From NCBI RefSeq assembly GCF_027172205.1, contig NC_070612.1, positions 30,901,183-30,965,182 of the forward strand: a stretch of 64,000 nucleotides of DNA. Direction: 5' to 3'. This document shows positions 28,555 through 40,500 of the stretch, piece by piece. This stretch comes from Podarcis raffonei. Its lineage: Eukaryota > Chordata > Lepidosauria > Squamata > Lacertidae. How positions within the stretch are numbered: the first letter of the stretch is position 1; each line of letters opens with the position of its first letter. Under the pieces are notes generated by a model. That model saw only the letters and a list, made by a program, of their open reading frames with translations. It was not told where the DNA came from and ran no database searches. A program made the translations under genes and the position numbers.

Positions 28555-31500
28555 GAGGGTTATTTTCCTAATTTCCCAAATTGCAGGAGCAGGGTAAGGG
28601 GAGAATTAAATCTAACATAGAGAATACCTTTCCTACTGTTTCATTAGCCTCTGGCTTTTCAGGCTTGTCCCGGAGAGGTGCTTCTTTTCTGCTGGACACT
28701 TTCAATATATTAGGTTTAGGTTTCTGCCGACGGCCTCTCACTACAGGACCTTTTTGAGTGTCTCTGGAAACACACAGAGAGAAAAAATTATAATCCCAAC
28801 ACTCTTTAGGCAAAACCTGCAAATAACTTATAAGAACAATTATTTATTCTCTCCAAAACAGAGACGGAAAACCTGCGGCCCTCCAGATTTTGTAGGGCTA
28901 CAACTCCCATCGGCGCCACTCAGCAAAGCCAATGCTCAGGGATGATGGGAGCTATAGTCCAACAACATCGGGAATGGGACCAGATTCCCCCTCCCTTCCC
29001 TAAAATGTCCCAGTGATTTCAAATGCAAAAAATCCAAAAAGAAATTGTGAAAAGTTCTGTTTTTAGTTTCCACTCATTACAACAGTTATGCCTAATGCTC
29101 TGTTATGGTTAAAGTTTGGTCCTATTTGACTCATCTCTAAAAAGGATAGATTTGGTTCAGTATCAAAGCAAGACTTTGCTCCACAATGTCACCTCTTCTT
29201 CTATCCCAAAGAAACACAGATCAGTGTAAACTGCTTAACTCCAAGTAGTTCTTACAATGTCTGATTAGGAGATGACATTCTGTAGGCACCATCAGGAGCT
29301 GCTTCCTTCACCACACCTGAATACAGTAAGTGGTGAAGTGATGCACACTGTAAGCCATACTTTTCAGTCTTTCTACTTTACATATACTTACTGGGATTCA
29401 CTTGCCACATCATTGCTTGCTCTGTCTGTTTGCTCTATGGTAGGTCCAGTTATGTTAGCAGTCGTATCTTGCACAGAACTCTAAACGAAAGAGACATAAA
29501 GAACTTACATAAGAGTTATTATCATTATGCTGTCTATTATTGTGCTTTGTATTATGTTTTTATTATTATTGTAATGGTTCTAGGGGTTGCTCGTCGTAAA
29601 TCGGCGCCACACCTGGCTGGGTTGACTGAATGAACCCTTTCTGTCTGGACAGCCACTCGCCCGTGGCTGTCTCAATCGCTGGCAGAATCCGTCAGTGGGC
29701 GTTTCTTGAACTTCTTCCAGCAAAGAAGCTCTTTGACGCCTAGTCTCCGCCTACTCTCCCTGCGCGGAAGCCTTCTGCGCAGGGAGGGTGTGGGCAGCGG
29801 AGCACCCGTGCTCTCCCCGCTGGTCCCCGGCGAGGAGTCATGGAGCCACCTCGCCGATTCCCCCATCTGGCCCCCTTCTCCACTGGTGCTACGCTGATTT
29901 CCTTCCCCAGAAGATGTGCTGCTTCTCTCCCTCCCGGGACGCTCTCCGGAATCCCTCTGGAGCCCTCCCTCTCCCTCTGGCTCCGATGGCAGTTCCCTGA
30001 CAATTATGTTCCATAAAATGTGTCCTTAATGCTGTCCATCACCCTGGGATCTTTTGATAAAATGCAGTATACAAATTGAAATAACAACAACAGGGGTGTG
30101 TGCAACAATGCAGCCAATTTCCTGAGCCCTCTGAATAACAGGATTGGGTTGTGAAATTAAAATAGCTTCCATGTGCACAGAAGAGACAAGAAAAGCTTGT
30201 ATTAATTTAAAATTATTTAGTCCCATACCTTTTCTGCAGCAACCAGAACCTCTGAAAGAGAAATCTTGCCCTCAGATGTGTCATTAACTGGAAGTTCTTT
30301 TTCTTCTGACGGTTCTGATGCAAGTCTCTGTAGCTGTCCTTTCACTGTGGGCTTTTCAATAGCTGCTCTATCCGTTTCCCTGAAGTTAAATTGAATATAT
30401 TTATATTTTCCAAGAGACACAAATCTAGTCCATCACCAACTGTCTCAGTTAACATAATTTATTATGGGATGTAGAAGTGGTGGTGCCATCTGTTATATTT
30501 TCCTGCCAGTCACTTCCTGCTGAAGCCCCCTGTGTCTCAAAAGCCACTTCTGAGTGTAACAGGAGTTTCCAGAAAGGCATGCAATGCAGCCTAGAAATTT
30601 TCTGCAGGATGGAAAAATTGGTAAAAATCTAAGACTTGCCACTTAAACAATACTCATACCTTTGGATTCAAACTATGTATTTCAATCTTGCACAACAGAG
30701 GATCTACTACTATAAACATTAAGAAACAGAAATAGGAACATACAAAGAGCCCTGCTGGATTAGACAAGTCACATCTACTCTCACATCTTGTTGTCACAGG
30801 GGTCAACCAAATGTCTATGGGAAACCTCCAAGCAAGACCTGAGCACAACTGCACTCTTGTCACTTGTGAATTCCAGCAACAGGTATTCAGAGGATTTTAG
30901 GTATTCACAAGGTCTATAAAGTCTCTGTGACAAAGCCTTTGTTAGTTCACCGACCAAAAGGAACATTATATTCCAATGCCACACCTTTGTAGGAAGGTGA
31001 ATAGGTTCCATTCCTATGTGCTTACCTGGAAGTAAGCCCCACTGAACTCAAAAAGACTTACTTCTGAATCTACATACATAGGATTGCACTCTAGAAAAGC
31101 AAATATGGAATTAAAAAGACAGATTCCTTTAGGCAAATAGACCTCACACCCATCATATATTTTCCACCTCTTTTCTGTTATTTTATTCACTTCAAATAGT
31201 AGTGAGTTTTCTTTTCTAAAATCTCCAGACCAACTTTACCAAGCCCATGTAATAAATTAAAAGCAAGGCTGAGAACCAGGAATAGGAGTTATGAGATCAT
31301 AGACATGACCCTCCTTCCTACTTTATCCATAGAGAGATCACCTGAACTCCAAACTTGTTTGAAAGCCTCCTCCACCCCCAAATCAGGTTATAGGATTAGT
31401 TTCATTATATGTGGGGAAATGGGAATCACATCCAATTATTTTACTCACATAAGCTCATCAGTACAACTTGGAAAGGCTGTATTTTCATCTGGTTGATCTA

Positions 31501-34500
31501 AGTCTGCTACATCATTCTGCAAGGCAATCAGAACAGTTAGTATGATCTTATGGTCCTGGCTTCTTTAATGATTAAGGGAGAGGCTATGCCCGGGAGCAAG
31601 AACCTCTACCCACTAAGCTGACTTCTCTACAAAACAGAAGTGAACACTGATGAGAATTTCATGAGTGTGTCATGGTTGAAGGTGGGGGAACCCCACATAT
31701 TGTTCTCTCACTCTCTGGGGGGAAATTGAACCAAAGTAGAATTTCAGTCAGCTCCCAAGTACACCACCTTCAGCTCCTTGGAAGATAAAGGTGGTATATA
31801 AATGTAATATATAAATACATAAATACAGTAATAGTGATGATGATGATAATGTGTCAGAAGCTTTTACAGCTTGTGCATACGAAGCAAAAATCTTTGCAGA
31901 CTGCTGTGCATCTCCCCCACTGAACAAATAGCAGGCACTCTCTGGGTGGACATGAATGTTTTCCCCATGTGGGTTGATGACTGCTTAATCCTTTCCTCCT
32001 CACCTAAGTCATCTCTTAGAATTGCCTCCTCTCCCAGGCTGCTTTTCTCCCCAAGGGAAACAGGTTCTAGTTTTATTTGTTTTTCCTCAAGGGAAAAAGG
32101 CATTTGAGACGAAGGCAATTTTAAGTGGGCAAATAACTGGGAGGAAGAAGAAGAAGAAGGCTGAAACAGTTCCTCACCCAGCTGGTCCTCCACTCATTCT
32201 GAGTTGTTTTACCCGAAAGAACAAATCCAGAACAAAGAAATGGGAAACGATCAGTGAGCTCCCAGAATATCTGGTATGAGTTCTTGTCCAAATAAGCTAT
32301 CAGAGGTGATAACACCCCCTTATCTGGTAGCAGGCCTGCAAATGCAGGTGCCGTGTCTTCAATGCACTACCTCCCCCACCCTGTTCTGTACGTAATAGCC
32401 CATATCCAAAAGCAATATCCGTATGCAGGAATCTATGCCAAATCAGAACAGAAACCTTAAGTGTGGCATTCAGTGCCTTCTTGTGGGTTTTATTTTTATG
32501 AGTTGTTTCTTTGAAATAGGAAGTAGGCTAGAAACGCATGTAAATATTGTTTACCTTCGCTGCACTGTTTTCTTCAACACCTTCTTTATTTGTTTTGAGA
32601 GACATCTGAGACTCTGAAGGCTGCCCAACATGGTGCTCAGAACTCGCATCTGAATCATCTGCTTCTCCAGAATCAATGTCTAGGAATTCATTACCTTTCT
32701 GAATACTGGAAAAGTAAGAAGAATATGAAGAAAGCATTAATGATTTTCCTACTCTACCCCATAGGCTCATGGCAGATTCTTGTCTCTTACTTTTGTCTTT
32801 CAACAGCTGTGCTAACTGAGATAGAGGCTTGCTCAAAGTGATTGATAAGCGAAAAGAGGACTGCACTGTAACGTCCTATCAAAGAACCCCCTCCAATACT
32901 CAAACTTTGTATCTGAAGGCAAAATTCAGCATTGTACAAGCACACTTCTGCTCACACAATAGGCCTTCCAATTCTCTTCCCCCTGCAACCTTTCAGAGCA
33001 AATGTGGGGCTGCATGGGGCAGGGGACTACAGGTGGGGGGAAAGAAGATGAAGCCACATTGTTCAAGCAGAAGACCGCTGCTCACACACAGATAGCAAGT
33101 AAAAAGAAGTTCACAGCACTCTGCAGTTATTCAATATTTGCCTATGAGATTCTATAGAGGTGTGCTATCTTTCTCCCAGCCCAAAGAGAAAGCAAGTTAT
33201 GACATTTGTTTTGAATGCTCCTATGCACTCTCCAAACAAAAAAAATGTTTGTTTCTGTATATAAAAGACTCAATAGCTCCATATAAAGAAAATTAAGGCA
33301 GATTTGTCAGCCACATCTGAGTGGCAAATGAAATGGGCTCTATGTAACACAGCAATGCAGGGAACCTTTAGGGGACTTTTGGAAAGGAAGTAATAAAGAT
33401 GTTATATTTATACTTTGTATCAAGGCTTCTTCATATAATTCTGCCAAGATAATATATCTTATTACCCAGATAAAGTTGAACCAAGGTCTCCCTCTGTCTC
33501 TTCATCCACCTGTGGGTCTTCTTCAACAGATGGAAGAGTTTTGGCAGGCGTTTCTTCATCAGGGACTTCCAGTTCCTCACCAATTTCTTCTGTGCCATTT
33601 ATCTCCACATTAGATGGTAGATTTTTTCCTGACAATGTATTGTTGAACATTATATGTCCACTGAAGCAATTACCACGCAAACACACTTAAAAGACAGAGC
33701 CTCTGGTTGCTTCCACATTAACTTTTTTCTTTGAAATTACTATCCAGGTGGCAATTTTCAAAAGCACTACATTTCAGTATTTTCTGTGTTTCATTCCCAT
33801 TTTCTCAAATTGATCTTTGGTCATTTCCTCCCCACCCACCCCAAAGTAAATTTCAGTTACACCACTGGTCTATTTGTTATGGGCAGGCAGGATGATTTTG
33901 AATAACTAATATACTTTTAATTAAAGCTTCTTCCTACCAGATCCAGTTAATTCTATTGCACTCTATTCAGTGGATCTGATGAAGAGCATTTAATTTACTG
34001 GTTTCCTTTACTGGAAGGACTCTAGTGTGAAAGAAGTGCAATTTCCTAAAGTGATCTGTGATTTTTCACTGTCACAAAGCATTAATCATGTATTTAAGTT
34101 AACAGGAAGGAAAAATAAAATTACACAACGTCCTCCCTAACCCAGCCATTCTAATGCCAGTCAGTATATGGAGTTTATTTAACGGTAAGCTGAATCTTTC
34201 ATTATTTCTTATAATTATTAATATGGCACTTTAACTATGGCAACAGTTCCTGAAAATACTTAATGGAATAAATGACATAAAAATTAATGAAAAATAAATT
34301 AATAAAATAACTTCAAGTGGCTATATTCTTGTGACTATGGCAACAATTCATCATAAACCATTATAAAACTCGCTTTTCATAATTGACCCTGAAATAAAGA
34401 ACAATGATGTGCAATTGCACAGCCTACAAATCTTTGGGAATACAACACATATTGTATCCAACTACTTGCAGGTGCACATCAAGCCATTTTGTTACATACA

Positions 34501-37500
34501 GGTTTTAAAGTAGTCTCAAATTCAATATGAAAATCATCTCTATTTATGCTGTACACTTGTCATTAAGATGAAGTAAATGAGCTTCAGTTGAGGGATTATT
34601 AAATCTGGTTATGTTACTAAGGCTGTTTTATCTTGCAATAAATAGTTTAGCATCTGGAATAAGATTAGCAAAATCAGCACACATGCACACTGTGACATAG
34701 TAGCAACAATTTATAGATTCTTACTTTTCTTTCTAGTTTTTTCTCCCTCAGCCACTTCTGCAGAAATAGTTCTTTCGTCAGGAAGATTCTCTGCCTCCTG
34801 TTCAGAATCCTTTTTCTTCCTTTTTCTCTTCTTTTTTACCATCACTGATTCAGTAACTGTCTGCCCGTCTGCCTGTTCCAAAATGCTAGGAGATTCTTCG
34901 TTCTCTTTTTCGGCTGTGCCAGCGTCCACTTCCATTTCTGCATCAGAAATTCTGGCATTCTGCGGGTCATCCTGACCATGGTTTGCTTGTCCATTGACAA
35001 CTTTAGCTATCAAAGTATACAATGTAAATATACCTACAGCAAGACAATTCTCAACAAGGAAGCTAAAAAAAAATACCAAAAAGCTTTTTTTCAAAATCCC
35101 AAGAACAAAAATAGAATTCTACTTCCTCCATATAAGACTATTCAACGTATTCTGCTTTCCCTTCCATCAGTCCTCCTTCCCTCCATCCCCAAAGACAGTT
35201 TTAGCTGTGAGGAAAAGTCTTAATTCCACACACACGCCAATATTATATGAAAATAAGAGAAATGCAACATAGCAGAATGGGACCTCTCCTTCTCTGCAGC
35301 AAATCTATCCAACCAACCAAATGTGTCCCAGAACATAAGGTCTATACGGAGAAGGAGAAGCCAAAGTTTTTTTCTGCCGGCAGATGGGCACCATTAGATA
35401 TCACCCAATGTGACTATGCATGTGACATATTCCAATCAAAACTATTCAAGATGGTAATATTAAATTAAAATAAAAACCCAAGGATATGACAGAACAAGCC
35501 CTAGACCTGTCAAAACAGTGAAAGAAATCAAAACAAAACTAATTCTACCATTGAAAAAAGCAACAATCAAACATGCATTATGTGAAATGCCTGTAAGGCA
35601 AAGTGTTTTTGCAGCCTTCATTGCCAATCAAGCCTTTGGAAAGGCTTTCTAGAGTGCAGTACTGTCTACACCAGGGGTTGGCAAACTAAGGCCCGGGGGC
35701 TGGATCAGGCCCAATTGCCTTCAGGATCCAGCTCATGGACTGTCCGTGGATCAGCGTGGGGATTCTGTTCATTCAGGCTGCACCATATTTTTTTCTGCAA
35801 CATTCCATTCCCCCTCCCTCCCTCCCTCCCACACATCACGGCGGCGCCTCCTCCTGGCTTCTCTCTGCCCTGCCTAGAGGAGGAAGGGGGCTGGGCTGAG
35901 CTGGCTGGGTGCCATTTTAAGCAGCCCCTCTCCGGAGCCAGCCCTTTTGTGCCGCTCATCTTCCTCAGCCGTCGCCGCCCTGGTGCTCCTGTGGGCCAGA
36001 GAGCAGAGCGAACGAACTCCCTCTGCCTACCCATGAGAAGCAGCTGCGGCGGTGGCAGTGGTAGTGGGGGCAGCAGCAGCCCCTGGGAAGGTAAGCGCAG
36101 CGGCTGGGGGGTGGGAAGGAGGACTACTTTCCGCCCTCGCCTCTTCTTCTAGCTCCCCCCCCTCCCCCGGTGATGCTTCTCCAGCCTGCCACAGGTCTGA
36201 GGGAGAGTGGACCGGCCTGCAGCTAAAAAAAATTGCCAACCCCTGGTCTACACTGACAAATCTAACATTGCACACAGAAGGGTATGCAAAATGGTGGGTC
36301 CATCAGATCTTAGAAGAGAAGTTTAATAATAAATAGGATTTACTTTTACTCCTTAATACATTTAAGTACTTAGAAATACCTTTTCGCTTTTTCTTGAGTG
36401 TTTTTTTCTCACTGGGATTTTTTTCTTTTTGATGCTGACATTTAGCATCCTTATCCTTTTTTCTCTTTTCATTTTCCAGGACCTTCTCAAGGAGTTTTGT
36501 AAAGAAATCAAAGTCAAATGGCGTTTTTTCTTCTGTAAAAAAAGGGAGATGATTATTTTATGTACAAACATTCCAGCTAAAAGTAATAATTTTGTCTTGA
36601 GCTTCTGTTGTCCTAAAAGGATTTGTCACTGAAAGTTCATGCAACTATAAATTAGTATTTTAAAATACATGTAGTCCTGATGCTACTTAATACCAAGAAA
36701 AAGCATAATATTTACTGAATATCAAGAACCATTAAACGAGATCTAACAGAGCGATGAAACAGACCCTTTACTCAAAATGTTTCTCTTGTTAAAAGGTACA
36801 GTTATGGAATTTTAGTTTAGTTTTGCTAGAGTGCACACACCATTCCCCCCCCCCAAAAAAATGATTAAACATGTGGTAATACTTACTGAATGCTTTATCT
36901 ATTCGCCATCCATTGGCCTTTTCTTCACGTTTAAATTTATTCTGAAAACAGAAAGTTATGCTATATAAGCCATTCTCAGATCATTAGCTGATACAGAAGC
37001 AAACTCAATTGAAATGATCTATGCAAATGTTTAACAGAACAGTATAAAACGATAGATCCACAACCAGATTATCACTTCTCAATTGATTTTGGGGGTTTTT
37101 CAGTGCTTACCTTAATCTCTGTTCTTGCTCTGTGAGGAAAAAGCTGACTGATCATCGAGAAGTCAGTTCCTACCATACTTATAGCTAAGAAGAACATGTC
37201 TGTTTCTGTAAGAGAGAGAAAAACAGTTTAGCCATTTTTTACTAAGCAATTTTGGTATATCAGTTTTAATCTCATGATCAATAAATGTACACATTCAGCT
37301 AAATGCCAAAGCATCTCCCTTTAGCTGCATATTATGAAATGGATAATATTTCATACTAACATTAGCTACTGCATTGTACTGCGCATTTTAGTAAGGGTTG
37401 CATAGCTTTACAATTCAGTGAAACACAGTTCTGTTTTTCAGGTGTTCTCATTGAAAACGATTTTAAGCTATTCACTCCAAATGTTAGGGTGCAGAACTAA

Positions 37501-40500
37501 GTTATATCTCTCCAGGACCACAAATGGAGCCTAAAGAAGCAAACTACTAACACTTATCTTCCTCTGGCAGCAATGAATAATTAGTGTGAGTCACCAAGTT
37601 TAAAGCACACCGATAAACACTGTCAATTAGCATCCAGCTATTTTTAACTCTGTGGACGCGGGTGGCGCTGTGGGTAAAAGCCTCAGCGCCTAGGGCTTGC
37701 CGATCGAAAGGTCGGCGGTTCGAATCCCTGCGGCGGGGTGCGCTCCCGTTGTTCGGTCCCAGCGCCTGCCAACCTAGCAGTTCGAAAGCACTCCCGGGTG
37801 CAAGTAGATAAATAGGGACCGCTTACTAGCGGGAAGGTAAACGGTGTTTCCGTGTGCGGCTCTGGCTCGCCAGAGCAGCGATGTCACGCTGGCCACGTGA
37901 CCCGGAAGTGTCTCCGGACAGCGCTGGCCCCCGGCCTCTTGAGTGAGATGGGCGCACAACCCTAGAGTCTGTCAAGACTGGCCCGTACGGGCAGGGGTAC
38001 CTTTACCTTATTTTTAACTCTGTACAGTAGATCTAGAGTAGGGGTAACTAACCTGGCGCCCTCCAGTTGTTGTTGGGATACAACTCCCAACATCCCTCAC
38101 TAATGGTTATGCTGGCTGGGGCTAATGGGAGCTACAGTCCAACAATGTATATGGGCACCACTGTGGTTGCCCATGATAACAGAAACAGAACATGAGAATT
38201 ATTTGAAATTATATGGATACAGGAGTATACATAATCATTTGATCGCTACTGCCAGATTTGCACAGAAAGTCAAAGGCACTGTAACTCTTTGCAGCAGTAA
38301 ATGCCACTAAGACTTACTCTTGCAATTAACTTGCATGCATGCACACACACACCATGGATTGTAAAAAAATACAAATTATGCTACATGATGTAACTGTCAG
38401 TTTGCATTTCTTAATGCAGAAGTATTGATCTGATGTGCAGAGATCTTTCCTATTCTAATTAATTCAAGAGGGTTCTGGAAGCTTCTCTGTGTGAAAGAAA
38501 CAAGCAGAAGGTTCATGATGTTTGGGTTATTCCTTCAGAGGAGCTGAGTACAGCTGGCTTAAACTGGTCCTGTTATCTCTTTCAGTCAAGGTCAGGCTGA
38601 CTATAAAAATAAGGCCAGAAGGAGCCTGGGTTTCACTTTTCTCTTTCTATCTCTTTTCCTTCTGTACATAGTATGCTTAGTGTTAAGGTTTAGACTTACT
38701 GTAAGTTACTGTAAGTTTAAGTTAAGTCTGCCGCAACTGGATTTCTTATGGACTGTGCCAATCCTGAATGTATTGGATTTGTGACTATTATGCTCATTTG
38801 CCTTCAGTAACAGTAAAGCTCTGCCTCTGGTCTTTTTTTTTTTTTTTGTCTTTTTAAATCCTGCAATGTGTTTAGATTGTTACTCTGCCAACTAGACATT
38901 GGAATCTACACTGGATCAGTATTGAGTAAGATTTCATGACAGTAACTCCATTATTTTGCAGTGACTGAAGTCCAGGATAGAAATAAGATAAGGATGCATG
39001 CAGCTCTTGCCATTCACACTAGCTTTGTCCACCTCAAGCCATACAAGCCAAGATACTTAAAAGAGTGCAGGTCTTCAAAGCCAGGGACGCGGGTGGCGCT
39101 GTGGTCTAAATCACTGAGCCTCTTGGGCTAGCTGATCAGAAGGTCAGCGGTTCAAATCCCCACGACGGGGTAAGCTCCGGTTGCTCAGTCCCAGCTCCCG
39201 CCAACCTAGCAATTCAAAAGCACACTAGTGCAAGTAGATAAATAGGTACTGCTGCGGCGGGAAGGTAAACAGCGTTTCCGTGCGCTCTGGTTTCCATCAT
39301 GGTGTTCCGTTGCACCAGAAACGGTTTAGTCAGGCTGGTCACATGAACCGGAAAGCTGTCTGTGGACAAACGCTGGCTCCCTCAGCCTGAAAGCGAGATG
39401 AGCGCTGCAACCCCATAGTCACCTTTGACTGGACTTAACCGTCCAGGGGTCCTTCAACGTCAAATGCAAAGAATATCACTGAGCTGCACCTACCTTTTTC
39501 TGACCATGGCTTGGTATAATAGCTTCTCCTGAAACTTGAGTAGGTTGTTGTGGATCCACGCTCAAAGATGGGATCATTATCTTCTACCACACATTGCCCT
39601 TTTGTCCTTAAAACTTCCACAGTTAAGCTAAATGTGAAATTGAGAGATATTAGAATACAAAACAAATGTTGCAAGAAAACTGTCTTAATAAATAGTGAAG
39701 ACCAATTGATTCCCACCTCAAATTTACTAAAATTTCTGCTCTTACTAGCAAACACTTTAATGAACAGTTTACAGTTTTTCAGTGAACTCTGGTATGGCCT
39801 TAAGTTATCATTCCATACCAATATGAATATAGTTCACTAATCCAACAACCATTAAGATCAATGTGAGAAACAAGAAGCCTTAAGAGATCCAGGGCCCAGC
39901 TGGCTATTAGGCAACCGGAAGCAAAGCACTCAGGTGACAGATTTGGCACACTTTCCACAGGTAGAATTTCTTTTTATAATTAAGGACAAGCTGACTTGCC
40001 GCCACCACTTATTCCCACTGCCTCAAATCTCTGCTCCCCGTCCTCTGCAGTTTAAAACTGAGCATATGCTATTGAAGGGGGGCAACAGAAAGAAAGTGCC
40101 TATGTGAGACCGAAACAGAGTCAGAGGGGAAATGCAGCAATGTCCAATGCAGGTCTACTCAAAAGTAGTTCCACTGAACTCAATAGGTATTACTCCCAGG
40201 TAAGAGTTCATAGATTCCAAACTTAGAAAAGGAAGGAATTAAGGCAAGAATTGGTATATGAATGGTGCAGCAGCTTTCTTAAAGTGCTGGTCTTAGCCGA
40301 GGTGGAAGTACTATTCCAGCTTTGCCTCAGGCAGCAAGATATATTGAGCCAAGAAATTCTGCAAATGTTTGTTCTTTTCCTAAAGCAGATACAAAATGAC
40401 AAAACCTAACCTTTCTTCATCAAGAATAATTGAACCATCTTCCGCAACCTTTACCCGAGGTACAAGAAGAGGGCCATCATCATCATCTCCCCCTTCTTCT

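Larger units (their letters stand above)
31517..34724. other. BDP1 introns 10 to 12
   Basis: Outside exons 11 and 12 these are AT-rich introns. A short LINE-tail-like piece with TGATGATGAT follows 31770. The stretch 33640-34720 is very AT-rich and holds nothing recognisable. Confidence 0.45.

Noticed and set aside
35705-36336. Several open frames that look like a Gly/Ser/Pro-rich gene
   Set aside because: They lie inside a hAT element with intact ends and 8-bp duplications, and match no known protein.
37654-37740. tRNA gene candidate
   Set aside because: The A and B boxes belong to the head of a SINE; there is no full cloverleaf.
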